DNA of 50,263 bases from Rhodobacteraceae bacterium WD3A24 (lineage in GTDB: Bacteria; Pseudomonadota; Alphaproteobacteria; Rhodobacterales; Rhodobacteraceae): positions 1 to 50,263 of the forward strand of contig PUHN01000023.1 in the NCBI GenBank assembly GCA_002967695.1, in the 5' to 3' direction. Below the pieces are notes generated by a model. That model saw only the letters and a list, made by a program, of their open reading frames with translations, had not been told where the DNA came from and did not search any database. Position numbers and translations under genes: made by a program. Positions within the stretch are counted from its first letter, which is position 1. Each line of letters starts with the position of its first letter. Shown here one piece after another: positions 1-8,774 of the stretch.

Positions 1-889
1 CAGGCGGCTGAGCCTCCCCCGGACCCCCGCCCGGGGGCGCCCCACCACCCCCTTTTCGGTTCCTCCGCGGCCACGAAGGGCATGCGGGGGGCGGGGCGCA
101 AGAGTTCGCTAGCGTCAGATGACTTTTTGGGGTTACCCGGGGGTGGCCCCCCGCCGCGTGCTGCGGCGCGGCGGAAAGTAAAAAAGGCAAAAAAATAAAA
201 ATATTACGCGCGCATGCGCGTGGCGCGATCGAGTGGCCACCAGGTGGTCGCCCCGCGATGGCCGGGCTGGCCAGGTGGCCACCTCTCCGACAAGGATAAA
301 GACGATGTCCGATCATCTCGACAGCGCCGGCGGCGAGTGCTTCAAGAACAACGCGACTCGCTACTCTACGATTCTCGTGAGTTTGTGGACGGATTCGCCT
401 GCATTCCGGGAAAGCGGCGGCGCCAGGCCCGCGAGGCCCGGTAGCTCCCGGACTGTTCATGCGCCTCGGAAATAGTCTCGACAGAGCGATCCTCCGAGCC
501 TGCGCGAGACGCTGCACAATTCACGCGTGCACAGTCTGCGTTCGCGGAGGTCGCATTTTCGGGACGAACGGCCGGGAATGGGGCGAACGAGAAGTGCGCG
601 TTTTCTATGCGCGCGCCCAAGTAATGCTGAAAAATGAGCCGTTGCGCCAGCGCCAGCGCCGCGATGCAGCGCAAAATCCGAAAATGAGTTGGACAAGTCG
701 GCGCTCGAAACGTCCGATTGCCTTGCTTGACCTATGGTCAGAAGAGGAGATGTCCGGCGGTCTACCGTTGCCACGTGCCGACCGCCGGACGATTGCAACA
801 CAACAAGTGCCGCGCTTGGGAGAAATGGTCCTTGCCAAGGATTGTCAAGCCCATGGCCGCGCGCCACGAGAGACAGGAGCCACTGAACA
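1..889. other. Gene-free region upstream of urtA
   Basis: I see no convincing gene here; open frames on both strands lack recognisable protein character. The first 180 bases are very GC-rich with C and G runs. They are followed by an A-rich stretch (about 178-206) and a CG-alternating palindrome around 207-220. An inverted repeat TGCAC-N9-GTGCA lies at 513-531. It resembles an NtrC half-site pair but with spacing two bases longer than the classical N7, and I found no sigma-54 promoter after it. The urtA promoter is presumably in the 3' part, but I could not assign it. Confidence 0.5.
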
Positions 890-2179
890 ATGACCAGGAA
901 TGCCCTGATGGCCGCCGCCGCGGCCACCGCGACTCTAGCCGGCGCCGGGACAGCAAGCGCGCAGGCGGAATGCCCGATCCGCGTTGGCGTGCTGCACTCT
1001 CTGTCCGGCAGCATGGCGATCTCCGAGACGACGCTGCGCGACGTGATGCTCATGCTCATCGAACAGCAGAATGCCGATGGCGGAATTCTGGGCTGCGAGA
1101 TCGAGCCGGTCGTCGTCGATCCGGCCTCCGACTGGCCCCGCTTCGCCGAGCTGACCCGCGAATTGCTGACCGTCGAAGAGGTCGACGTGATCTTCGGCTC
1201 CTGGACCTCGGTCAGCCGCAAGTCGGCCCTGCCCGTGCTCGAGGAACTCAACGGCCTGATGTTCTACCCGGTTCAGTACGAGGGGCAGGAAAGCTCGCGC
1301 AACGTCTTCTACACGGGTGCCGCGCCGAACCAGCAGGCGATACCCGCCGTCGACTATTTCATAGATGAGCTTGGGGTCGAGAGTTTCGCTCTTCTGGGGA
1401 CCGACTACGTCTATCCCCGCACGACGAACGCCATCCTGCATTCCTATCTCGAGAGCCGCGGCATCGCGCCGGAGAATATCTTCGTCAACTACACGCCCTT
1501 CGGTCATTCCGACTGGTCGACGATCGTGTCCGACGTCGTCGGGCTCGGCGCGGGCGGCCAGCAGGTGGGCGTGGTCTCGACGATCAACGGCGACGCCAAT
1601 GTGGGCTTCTACAACGAGCTTTCGGCCCAGGACATCAGCGCCTTCGACATCCCGGTCGTTGCGTTCTCTGTCGGGGAGGAGGAACTTTCGGGCCTCGATA
1701 CGTCGCGGCTCGAGGGCCATCTTGCCGCGTGGAACTACTTCATGTCGGCCGACACGCCCGAGAACGAGGCCTTCATCGAGGCATGGCATGACTTCATCGG
1801 CGACGATCGCCGAGTGACGAACGATCCGATGGAGGCGCACTACATCGGCTTCAACATGTGGGTGAACGCCGTGACCGAGGCCGGCACCACCGACGTCGAT
1901 GCCGTGCGCGAGGCGATGTGGGGCCAGGAATTTCCAAACCTCACCGGCGGCATGGCCGAGATGCAGCCCAATCATCACCTGGCCAAGCCGGTGCTGATCG
2001 GCGAGATCCGCGCTGATGGGCAGTTCGACATCATCAGTCAGACCGAAGAGGTGCCGGGCGAGGCCTGGACGCCCTATCTCGAGGAGAGCGAGACGCTGAC
2101 CAGCGACTGGCAGGAACTGGGATGCGGGATGTATGACACTGCAACCGAGACCTGCGTTCAGATGACCTCGAACTACTGA
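890..2179 (+). CDS. urtA: Urea ABC transporter substrate-binding protein UrtA
   Basis: Periplasmic binding protein that captures urea (or a short-chain amide) and delivers it to the UrtBC permease. It has 429 residues. An Ala-rich Sec signal peptide (about 1-25, ending ASAQA) precedes the mature start CPIRVGVLHSLSG, which is typical of UrtA/FmdD proteins. Other family stretches include FGSWTSVSRK and PVQYEGQESSRNVFYTGA. The ATG at 890 follows an AGGAG about ten bases upstream. It is the first gene of a five-gene operon, and the gene order A-B-C-D-E is diagnostic of urea importers. A strong stem-loop just after its stop may keep UrtA expressed above the membrane subunits. An amide-binding paralogue is possible but less likely given the complete urt order. 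Confidence 0.93.
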   Translation: MTRNALMAAAAATATLAGAGTASAQAECPIRVGVLHSLSGSMAISETTLRDVMLMLIEQQNADGGILGCEIEPVVVDPASDWPRFAELTRELLTVEEVDVIFGSWTSVSRKSALPVLEELNGLMFYPVQYEGQESSRNVFYTGAAPNQQAIPAVDYFIDELGVESFALLGTDYVYPRTTNAILHSYLESRGIAPENIFVNYTPFGHSDWSTIVSDVVGLGAGGQQVGVVSTINGDANVGFYNELSAQDISAFDIPVVAFSVGEEELSGLDTSRLEGHLAAWNYFMSADTPENEAFIEAWHDFIGDDRRVTNDPMEAHYIGFNMWVNAVTEAGTTDVDAVREAMWGQEFPNLTGGMAEMQPNHHLAKPVLIGEIRADGQFDIISQTEEVPGEAWTPYLEESETLTSDWQELGCGMYDTATETCVQMTSNY

Positions 2180-2186
2180 CGCGAGC

Positions 2187-2213
2187 CGGGGGCGGGCCAT
2201 GCATCCGCCCCCG
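2187..2213 (+). promoter_or_regulatory. Intercistronic stem-loop between urtA and urtB
   Basis: CGGGGGCGG (2187-2195) pairs perfectly with CCGCCCCCG (2205-2213) across a nine-base loop, starting seven bases after the urtA stop. There is no T-run. This fits an mRNA-stabilising or attenuating hairpin that raises the binding protein relative to the permeases. The ATG at 2199 lies inside the loop, which argues against its use as the urtB start. Confidence 0.6.
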
Positions 2214-2240
2214 ACCCGGTCGCTCGCGAAAGCTCTCAAA

Positions 2241-4217
2241 ATGCTGACGATTCTGCGCACCTTCCTTGGACTTGTCCGTCGCTGCGCAATCTGGGTGCTG
2301 GTCCTCAGCGGGCCGACACTTGCGCAGGATGGCGATGCCCCGCTTCAGCCCGTCCTCCAAAATGTCCGGGACGAGATTGCCAACCCGTCCCGCAGCAGCG
2401 TGGACCGCGTTCTGGACGCGCTGACAAACTCCGACGCGACCGGCGTCGTCGATTTCCTACGCGCGTGGCAGGATCGCGCCGTCTACACTGACCCGGCGAC
2501 GGGCCTGTTCTACTACGCCCGCGAGGAGAGCGGCGATCTCGTCCTGATCGACATCGACAGCGGGGCCGAGGGGGCAACCGTCTCGACACGAGATGTCGAA
2601 CATATCCGCCCCAATGGAGGAGTCCGCCGAGAGGTCGCAGCCTCCCTCGTACAATTCGAAGTGTCGTCGCCAGACCCCGAGCGACGCCGTGCAGCGCTCG
2701 AGGCTATCGGACGCAGCCCCGATGCCGAGCAGATCGCTTATCTCGCCGCCTCGATCGGGAGCGAACCCGACCCCGAGATCCGCGCCCGCAAGGAACGGCT
2801 CCTTACGCTCCTGTCCGCGCGTTTCGCACCCGACGTCGAAGACCGCGTCGCCGCCATCGAGACGCTAAGCGGCGACGTCAGCACCGAGGCGCGCGCGGTC
2901 CTCAGCCAGATTCTCGCGACCCGGCAGCGTATCGCCGAATCTCTTCCCCAAGACGTCAACATGGCAACCGTTCTCGAGATCGGCTCCGATCTCGGGGTTG
3001 ATGCCGCCTATGGCCGCCTTGTCGACGCGGGGCTCGCCCCCGAGCGAACCGACACCGACTCGATTCTGGCGGCCCTCAGGGCGAATGTCGTCGATGGCGC
3101 GGTCGGCGGCATTCCGCTTCACCAGCTGGATACCGAAGAGGCGCGTGAGACGGCCTATCGCGCGCTCAGTGCCGACGGGCTGGCACCGCAACTCTTCTCC
3201 GATGCCGAGGTGGCCGACGCCGTCGGCCACCATGAATTCTTCGAGGAATACGTCGAACCTAACGAGGAGATCACCGATGCCGCGCGCGCGGCGGTCGACG
3301 GCACCGGTACCCGCATCGCGATCTTCGAGGGGCTCAGCCTAGCGTTCGACGCCCTTTCGCTCGGCTCGATCTTCTTTCTCGCGGCCGTCGGCCTGGCCGT
3401 CACGTTCGGCGTCATGCGCGTCATCAACATGGCGCATGGCGAGTTCATCATGATGGGAGCCTATACCGGCTATGTCATCCAGCTGTTCGTGCCCGACCAC
3501 ACGCTCAGCCTCGTCATTGCGCTGCCCATGGCGTTCCTGGTCGCCTTTGCCGCCGGCGTGGCGTTGGAGCGACTGGTGATCCGCCACCTCTACACCCGCC
3601 CGCTGGAAACGCTGCTGGCAACCTTCGGAATTTCCATCGCGCTTCAGCAGCTGGCCAAGAACATCTTCGGCACGCAGGCCCGCCCCCTGACCGCACCCGA
3701 TTGGCTGGCAGGCTCGATCGCGCTCAACGATATTGTCAGCGTCGCCACGATCCGCGTCGCGATCTTCGTTCTGGCGCTGATCTTCCTCGTCCTGCTCCTG
3801 CTGGTGCTCAAGCGCACCCGGCTGGGGCTGGAGGTGCGCGCGGTGACGCAGAATCCCGGCATGGCCGCCTCGATGGGCATCGACCCGGATCGGATCAATA
3901 TGCTGACCTTCGGCCTCGGCTCGGGCATCGCCGGTATCGCGGGTGTGGCCATCGGGCTCTACGCGCAGGTCACCTCGGAAATGGGGGCGAACTATATCGT
4001 CCAGAGCTTCATGACCGTGGTCGTGGGCGGGGTCGGCAATGTCTGGGGAACCCTCGCGGGCGCCGGCATGATCGGCTTCCTGCAAAAGGGGATCGAGTGG
4101 TTCAACCCCTCGAACACGCTCGTCGCGCAGACCTATCTCACCCTCTTCATCATCCTGTTCATCCAGTTCCGGCCGCGGGGAATCTTCGCCCTGAAGGGCC
4201 GTGCCGCAGGAGATTGA
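2241..4217 (+). CDS. urtB: Urea ABC transporter permease UrtB with periplasmic N-terminal domain
   Basis: Inner-membrane permease of the branched-chain amino-acid (LivH) type. I take the ATG at 2241 because it begins directly with a signal peptide (MLTILRTFLGLV... GPTLAQ), giving 658 residues; the in-frame ATG at 2199 sits in a hairpin loop. Residues about 25-345 form a soluble, presumably periplasmic region rich in charged helices, with HEAT-like character (ERRRAALEAIGRS...). The LivH-like membrane domain follows, with motifs such as FGVMRVINMAHGEFIMMGAY and VVGGVGNVWGTLAGA. The long N-terminal domain is known in proteobacterial UrtB; its role is unknown. It ends three bases before urtC. Confidence 0.9.
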   Translation: MLTILRTFLGLVRRCAIWVLVLSGPTLAQDGDAPLQPVLQNVRDEIANPSRSSVDRVLDALTNSDATGVVDFLRAWQDRAVYTDPATGLFYYAREESGDLVLIDIDSGAEGATVSTRDVEHIRPNGGVRREVAASLVQFEVSSPDPERRRAALEAIGRSPDAEQIAYLAASIGSEPDPEIRARKERLLTLLSARFAPDVEDRVAAIETLSGDVSTEARAVLSQILATRQRIAESLPQDVNMATVLEIGSDLGVDAAYGRLVDAGLAPERTDTDSILAALRANVVDGAVGGIPLHQLDTEEARETAYRALSADGLAPQLFSDAEVADAVGHHEFFEEYVEPNEEITDAARAAVDGTGTRIAIFEGLSLAFDALSLGSIFFLAAVGLAVTFGVMRVINMAHGEFIMMGAYTGYVIQLFVPDHTLSLVIALPMAFLVAFAAGVALERLVIRHLYTRPLETLLATFGISIALQQLAKNIFGTQARPLTAPDWLAGSIALNDIVSVATIRVAIFVLALIFLVLLLLVLKRTRLGLEVRAVTQNPGMAASMGIDPDRINMLTFGLGSGIAGIAGVAIGLYAQVTSEMGANYIVQSFMTVVVGGVGNVWGTLAGAGMIGFLQKGIEWFNPSNTLVAQTYLTLFIILFIQFRPRGIFALKGRAAGD

Positions 4218-4220
4218 TAC

Positions 4221-5426
4221 ATGACCGACATCATTACGGGCGACCCGCTGCCGGCCCCGCCGCCTCGCCGGTCGTTCCTTCGCCACAACAGGGCCGCGCT
4301 GTGGTTCATGGCGCTGCTCAGTCTCTTCACTCTGGTCGTCACGCTGTTATCCGAGGCCGTGGGGACCGGGCTGATATCGACCTCGCTGGTCAAGATCCTA
4401 GGGATGACGCTCTGTCTCTGCCTCGTGGCCGTGGCGATGGACGTGGTCTGGGGTTATTGCGGCATCCTCAGCCTGGGACATTTCGCCTTCTTCGGTCTGG
4501 GTGGTTATGCCGTGGGCATGTGGCTGATGTATGCGCGGGCCGAAATCATCATCCGCGACTCGCTCGCCACCGCCGAGATTCCACCGACCGAAGCCGAGGT
4601 GGCCGACGCGGTCGGCTCCCAGATATTCGGTGTCGTGGGCAGCAGTGAGTTGCCAGCCCTATGGGCGTTCGCCCACAGCCTGCCCGTTCAGCTAGCGATG
4701 GTGGTTCTGGCGCCGGGGCTGCTGGCGCTGGTCTTCGGCTGGCTCGCCTTCCGCAGCCGGGTCACGGGCGTCTATCTCTCGATACTGACGCAGGCGATGA
4801 CGCTGGCCCTCTCGCTCTATCTTTTCCAGAACGACAGCGGTCTGCGCGGCAACAACGGCCTTTCGGGCCTGCAGAACATTCCCGGTCACCTTGAGACGCC
4901 CCAGGCGGTCATCGCCATGTGGTTCTTCTGGGGTTCGGCGCTCGCGCTGGCGTTAGGCTATGTTCTGTTCGCCTGGATTCTTTCGGACAAGTTCGGCTCC
5001 GTGATCCGCGCCATCCGTGACAACGAAGCCCGCGTGCGGTTTCTCGGGTATCACGTCGAAAGCTACAAGCTGTTCGTCTTCACGCTGACGGCTGTCATCT
5101 CGGGAATCGCGGGCGCGCTCTATTATCCGCAGGCCGGCATCATCAACCCAGCCGAGATCGCGCCCATCGCCTCGATCTATCTGGCCGTCTGGGTGGCCAT
5201 CGGCGGGCGCGGGCGGCTCTACGGGGCGGTCCTCGGCGCGGCGGTCGTTTCGCTGTTGTCGAGCTGGCTGACGGGCGGAGGCGCACCCGACATCAACCTC
5301 GGCTTCTACGTGATCGAATGGACCGAGTGGTGGCTCGTGCTGCTGGGCGTCGGCTTCGTGGCCGTCACGCTCTTCTTTCCCCGCGGGATCGGAGGCCTCT
5401 TCGACCACTTTGCAAAGGAGCGCTGA
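4221..5426 (+). CDS. urtC: Urea ABC transporter permease UrtC
   Basis: Second membrane subunit of the urea importer, 401 residues, LivM type. Hydrophobic segments fill most of the protein. The family pattern includes GYCGILSLGHFAFFGLGGY near residue 75 and the cytoplasmic loop VIRAIRDNEARVRFLGYHVE, which contacts the ATPases. A hydrophilic insert (about residues 108-140) lies between two membrane segments, as in other UrtC proteins. The start at 4221 is three bases after the urtB stop, and urtD begins two bases after its end, so the genes are translationally linked. Confidence 0.93.
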   Translation: MTDIITGDPLPAPPPRRSFLRHNRAALWFMALLSLFTLVVTLLSEAVGTGLISTSLVKILGMTLCLCLVAVAMDVVWGYCGILSLGHFAFFGLGGYAVGMWLMYARAEIIIRDSLATAEIPPTEAEVADAVGSQIFGVVGSSELPALWAFAHSLPVQLAMVVLAPGLLALVFGWLAFRSRVTGVYLSILTQAMTLALSLYLFQNDSGLRGNNGLSGLQNIPGHLETPQAVIAMWFFWGSALALALGYVLFAWILSDKFGSVIRAIRDNEARVRFLGYHVESYKLFVFTLTAVISGIAGALYYPQAGIINPAEIAPIASIYLAVWVAIGGRGRLYGAVLGAAVVSLLSSWLTGGGAPDINLGFYVIEWTEWWLVLLGVGFVAVTLFFPRGIGGLFDHFAKER

Positions 5427-5428
5427 CC

Positions 5429-6163
5429 ATGCTGCTCGAAGTTTCGGGCGTCTCCGTCACCTTCGACGGATTTCGGGCCATCAACGATCTCTCCATCGCG
5501 ATCGGCGAACCGGAATTGCGCGCGGTGATCGGGCCGAACGGCGCCGGCAAGACCACCTTCATGGACATCGTTACCGGCAAGACCCGCCCCGATGAAGGGC
5601 GCGTGAGATGGACCAGCCACGGGATCGACCTTCTGAAGATGTCGGAAAGCGCCATCGCGCGCGCGGGCATCGGCCGCAAGTTTCAAAAGCCCACGGTTTT
5701 CGAGGAACAGAGCGTGCGCGACAATCTCTCCATGGCATTGAAGAACAGGCGCGATCCCTTCTCGGTCTTGTTCTGGCGGATCGCCGCGGCCGATCACGCC
5801 CGTATCCTCGAATTGGCCGAGGAAATCGGCCTGTCCAATCGGCTCGCTGATCGCGCGGGCGCGCTGAGCCATGGACAGAAGCAATGGTTGGAGATCGGGA
5901 TGTTGCTAGCACAGGATCCGCGCTTGCTGCTTGTCGACGAACCCGCCGCCGGCATGACCCCGTCTGAGCGGGCGCACACGACCGACCTGTTGCGCCGCGC
6001 CGCCAGGACGCGCGCCGTCGTGGTGATCGAGCATGATATGGAATTCGTCCGCCGCCTCGACTGCCGTGTCAGCGTTCTGCACGAAGGCTCCGTGCTGGCC
6101 GAAGGGACGATCGACCATGTCACCCGGAACCAGCAGGTCATCGATGTTTATCTGGGGCGCTAG
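5429..6163 (+). CDS. urtD: Urea ABC transporter ATP-binding protein UrtD
   Basis: Cytoplasmic ATPase of the LivG type, 244 residues from the ATG at 5429, which has AAAGGAG ten bases upstream. It has Walker A GPNGAGKTT, a signature region LSHGQKQWLEIG (S-H-G-Q rather than S-G-G-Q, as is usual in UrtD), Walker B LLLVDEP and a switch histidine in VVIEHDMEF. It pairs with UrtE to power urea uptake. The frame stays open upstream to 5318, but that part overlaps urtC and is not needed. Confidence 0.93.
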   Translation: MLLEVSGVSVTFDGFRAINDLSIAIGEPELRAVIGPNGAGKTTFMDIVTGKTRPDEGRVRWTSHGIDLLKMSESAIARAGIGRKFQKPTVFEEQSVRDNLSMALKNRRDPFSVLFWRIAAADHARILELAEEIGLSNRLADRAGALSHGQKQWLEIGMLLAQDPRLLLVDEPAAGMTPSERAHTTDLLRRAARTRAVVVIEHDMEFVRRLDCRVSVLHEGSVLAEGTIDHVTRNQQVIDVYLGR

Positions 6164-6166
6164 AAC

Positions 6167-6862
6167 ATGCTGAACGTCACTGATCTCTCCCTCCATTACG
6201 GGGAATCGCAGGTCCTGTACGACGTGACGCTGGAGGCACGTGCAGGTGCGGTAACGGCCGTGATGGGCACCAACGGCGTCGGCAAGACGAGTCTCCTGCG
6301 CGCCATCGCCGGGCGGCACCCCTTTTCGGGCGGCCGTGTCGCGCTGGACGGGCATGGCTTCGCCCGCCTCTCCGCAGCGGAAGCCGCCCGCAACGGCATC
6401 GCGTATGTCCCGCAGGGCCGGGAGATTTTTCCCCTCCTGACTGTCACTGAAAACCTCGAGACCGGACTTGCCTGTCTGCCGCGCGGCGAAAGGAGCGTAA
6501 CCGATCGGGTCTATGATCTGTTTCCGGTACTTGAACAAATGAAGGACCGGCGCGGCGGCGATCTGTCGGGCGGTCAGCAACAGCAGCTGGCCCTCGCCCG
6601 CGCCCTGATCACGCGGCCTCGAGTTCTGTTGCTCGATGAACCGACCGAAGGCATCCAGCCCAACATCATCAAGCAAATCGGCGAGGTGATCGCACTGCTG
6701 CGCGAGGAGGGCGACATCGCCATCGTACTGGTCGAGCAGTTCTTCGACTTCGCGTTCGGTCTCGCCGACGACTTTTGCGTGATAAACCGCGGTCGTGTCG
6801 TCCTCTCCCGCCCGAAGAGCGAGGTCACGCGGGAGGAAATTCTGTCGCGCGTCTCGATCTGA
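6167..6862 (+). CDS. urtE: Urea ABC transporter ATP-binding protein UrtE
   Basis: Second ATPase of the urea importer (LivF type), 231 residues. Walker A is GTNGVGKTS, the signature is LSGGQQQQLALARAL, and Walker B is LLLDEPTEGIQP, where the IQP after Walker B is typical of UrtE. It starts three bases after urtD and closes the operon. No clear hairpin terminator follows, and the next gene is convergent. Confidence 0.93.
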   Translation: MLNVTDLSLHYGESQVLYDVTLEARAGAVTAVMGTNGVGKTSLLRAIAGRHPFSGGRVALDGHGFARLSAAEAARNGIAYVPQGREIFPLLTVTENLETGLACLPRGERSVTDRVYDLFPVLEQMKDRRGGDLSGGQQQQLALARALITRPRVLLLDEPTEGIQPNIIKQIGEVIALLREEGDIAIVLVEQFFDFAFGLADDFCVINRGRVVLSRPKSEVTREEILSRVSI

Positions 6863-7218
6863 GCACGAAGAAAATCGGCGCGCGCGCCATGCGGAACGTC
6901 GCGCAATATCAGCCACAGACACCCGATTGCCGCCGCCTGATACTGCAAGGCGGTCCAATGCGGGAGTTTGCGATCTTCCGGCCCCCACGTCGTCGCCGCG
7001 CTGAACCGACGCGCACGGGTTCGGCGGGCCACTCCGCCGCCGTAGCGTGATACTCGCAGCCGCCGGTTAGGGTCATCAGAGTGGCGAGTTGAAATCTGCT
7101 TCCCTGCGGGGTGATGCGGTCGGCGGGCCCGGTTGGCGCAGCGGCGCTGCCTTCGTCCAATGACGCGCTCCAAGGGAGTCTTGTCGTTGCAACAGTTTCG
7201 GCCTTGCCGGCGGGGAGC
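6863..7218. other. Convergent intergenic region
   Basis: The 356 bases between urtE and the convergent acetyltransferase gene hold no gene I can support and no clear terminator with a T-run. Open frames here are short and of unnatural composition. Confidence 0.5.
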
Positions 7219-8070
7219 TCACCCGAGCTCGAGTGAGCAGATACCGAAATTCGCTGTCATGTCGGCCCTTGGACCGTCGCCGCGCCACATCCGTGCTGTT
7301 TCGAACACGCGCGCCAGCCCCAGCGCCTCTGCGATCGCGATGGCCGCACCGTTCGGTTCGGGCACGTCCAGCGTCACCTGCTCACCCTCGGCGCGGGAGA
7401 TCAAATCCCCTGCGAGCATCGCCGCGTCGTCAGGATGTTCAGCGATGAGAGGGCCGATCTTCCAGCCCACCCGGCAACGGCGCATCGCCCCGACAGCCTT
7501 GAGCGCACCGCCGCGGCGACGAACCAGCACATGGCGGTTGCTGTCCGGTGTAAGCCAGCCGGCAAGGAAGCGGGCCCGCTCCAGCCCGTTTGCTCGTTGG
7601 TCGAGTTCAATCGCGTCGTTCAGCTCGTCGGGTGCGATCGGATGAAGGCGTGGCGCGACCGCGCCGCGCGCAGCGCCGACGAAACGCAACGTTCGGTGAT
7701 GATAGGCAAAGCCCTCGCGCGCATAACGCGCCTGCTGTGCCGTGACACCGTCAAGTCCGATTGCGCGCCCCGCCGCAAGCCGCGCAAGACCCGCGCGCCA
7801 CAGGGCGGTGCCAAAGCCTTGCCCGCGACGGTCAGCCCGGCAGAGGAACAGGCCCAGAAACCCGTGCCACGGCCCAAGGCGGACGACGGATACCGCTGCC
7901 ACCGGCTCCGCGCCGTCGAGGGCAACAAGAAAGCCATCAGGATCGGCTGCATGGAAGTGGCGAGCGTCATCCAGGCCGGGATTCCAGCCTTCCCCCGCCG
8001 CCCAGTCAAGAACCGTCTCAAGCTCGGCAGAGGTCATCGGGCGGACGGGGATGGCGCCGGATTCGGTCAC
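7219..8070 (-). CDS. Two-domain GNAT acetyltransferase
   Basis: Predicted acyl-CoA-dependent N-acetyltransferase of 283 residues; substrate unknown. The N-terminal GNAT domain (about 1-130) carries the acetyl-CoA pyrophosphate-binding motif RRGQGFGTALWRAG. The second half (about 140-283) resembles the C-terminal acetyltransferase-like domain found with YitH-type proteins, with GWKIGPLIAE and AIAIAEALGLARVFETARMW. The ATG at 8070 overlaps the stop of the racemase gene (ATGA), so it is the last gene of the ABC-importer operon. This suggests that it modifies the imported compound or a product of it. That role is inference. Confidence 0.75.
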   Translation of the reverse strand: MTESGAIPVRPMTSAELETVLDWAAGEGWNPGLDDARHFHAADPDGFLVALDGAEPVAAVSVVRLGPWHGFLGLFLCRADRRGQGFGTALWRAGLARLAAGRAIGLDGVTAQQARYAREGFAYHHRTLRFVGAARGAVAPRLHPIAPDELNDAIELDQRANGLERARFLAGWLTPDSNRHVLVRRRGGALKAVGAMRRCRVGWKIGPLIAEHPDDAAMLAGDLISRAEGEQVTLDVPEPNGAAIAIAEALGLARVFETARMWRGDGPRADMTANFGICSLELG

Positions 8071-8774
8071 GCGCGTCCCCTCACATCACGCGACAAGGGG
8101 TAAGCGCCGGCCCTCATCGTCGCCAGCCCCTGGCGGCTCAGCCCTTCGGCCAACGCGACGGCGGCGCGCACGCCGTCCAAAACCGGACGATCGAGACGCT
8201 CCGACATCGCTGTCGCGAGAGGCGCCATCCCCGCGCATCCGAGGACCAGCGCAGCGCCCGGATGATCCCGGGCCGCAGAGCCGAGCGCCCGTTCCAGCGC
8301 CGCCTCACCGCCCGCGCCCTCGACTTCGAGCACCCCCATGCCGGCGGCGCGCACGCCCTCGCAGCGTGCGCCGAGCCCTGTCCGGCGCAGATTGTCCGTG
8401 ATGACCTGAACGGAGACGGGCTGCGCCGTAACGATGACGAATCGCGGCGCGAGTTGGCAGGCCACCAGGCACGCGGCCTCGCCAATCCCGACGACGGGCG
8501 CGCGCGCGGTGCAGCGCGCAGCATCAAGCCCGGTATCGTCGAAACAGGCGATGACATGGGCTGCCGTTCCCGGCTCGGCGTCCTGACACCGGATGGTGTC
8601 CAGCAGACCGGGCACCGCCATCGCCCCGTCATGCGGCCCCTCGATCGCCGGGGGGCCGGTCTCGTTGGTTGTGGCGACGATCTCCACCCCCGGCCCTGTC
8701 GCGGACCGCGCCGCCATCGCGATGGCGTCCGTCATCGCCGGGGTGGCGTTGGGATTCGCCACGTGCAGCCGCAT
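8067..8774 (-). CDS. Asp/Glu/hydantoin racemase family protein
   Basis: Cofactor-independent racemase-fold enzyme of 235 residues. The two catalytic cysteines expected in two-base racemases are present: C77 in VIACFDDTG and C180 in VLGCAGM. The N-terminal VANPNAT segment is typical of the hydantoin/allantoin racemase branch. The ATG at 8774 overlaps the preceding permease stop as TGATG; a TTG one codon earlier is less likely. Being sandwiched between importer genes and an acetyltransferase suggests that it interconverts enantiomers of an imported amino-acid, hydantoin or related derivative. The exact substrate is not readable. Confidence 0.75.
   Translation of the reverse strand: MRLHVANPNATPAMTDAIAMAARSATGPGVEIVATTNETGPPAIEGPHDGAMAVPGLLDTIRCQDAEPGTAAHVIACFDDTGLDAARCTARAPVVGIGEAACLVACQLAPRFVIVTAQPVSVQVITDNLRRTGLGARCEGVRAAGMGVLEVEGAGGEAALERALGSAARDHPGAALVLGCAGMAPLATAMSERLDRPVLDGVRAAVALAEGLSRQGLATMRAGAYPLSRDVRGRA

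Noticed and set aside
214-893. Short plus-strand open frames before urtA
   Set aside because: Composition is Arg-rich and unnatural, ribosome sites are absent and the frames overlap each other.
457-1251. Long minus-strand open frame opposite the start of urtA, and similar long antisense frames opposite urtA, urtB and der
   Set aside because: High GC gives long stop-free frames on the opposite strand; their products are rich in Arg, Ser and His and show no family motifs, whereas the plus-strand genes are unmistakable.
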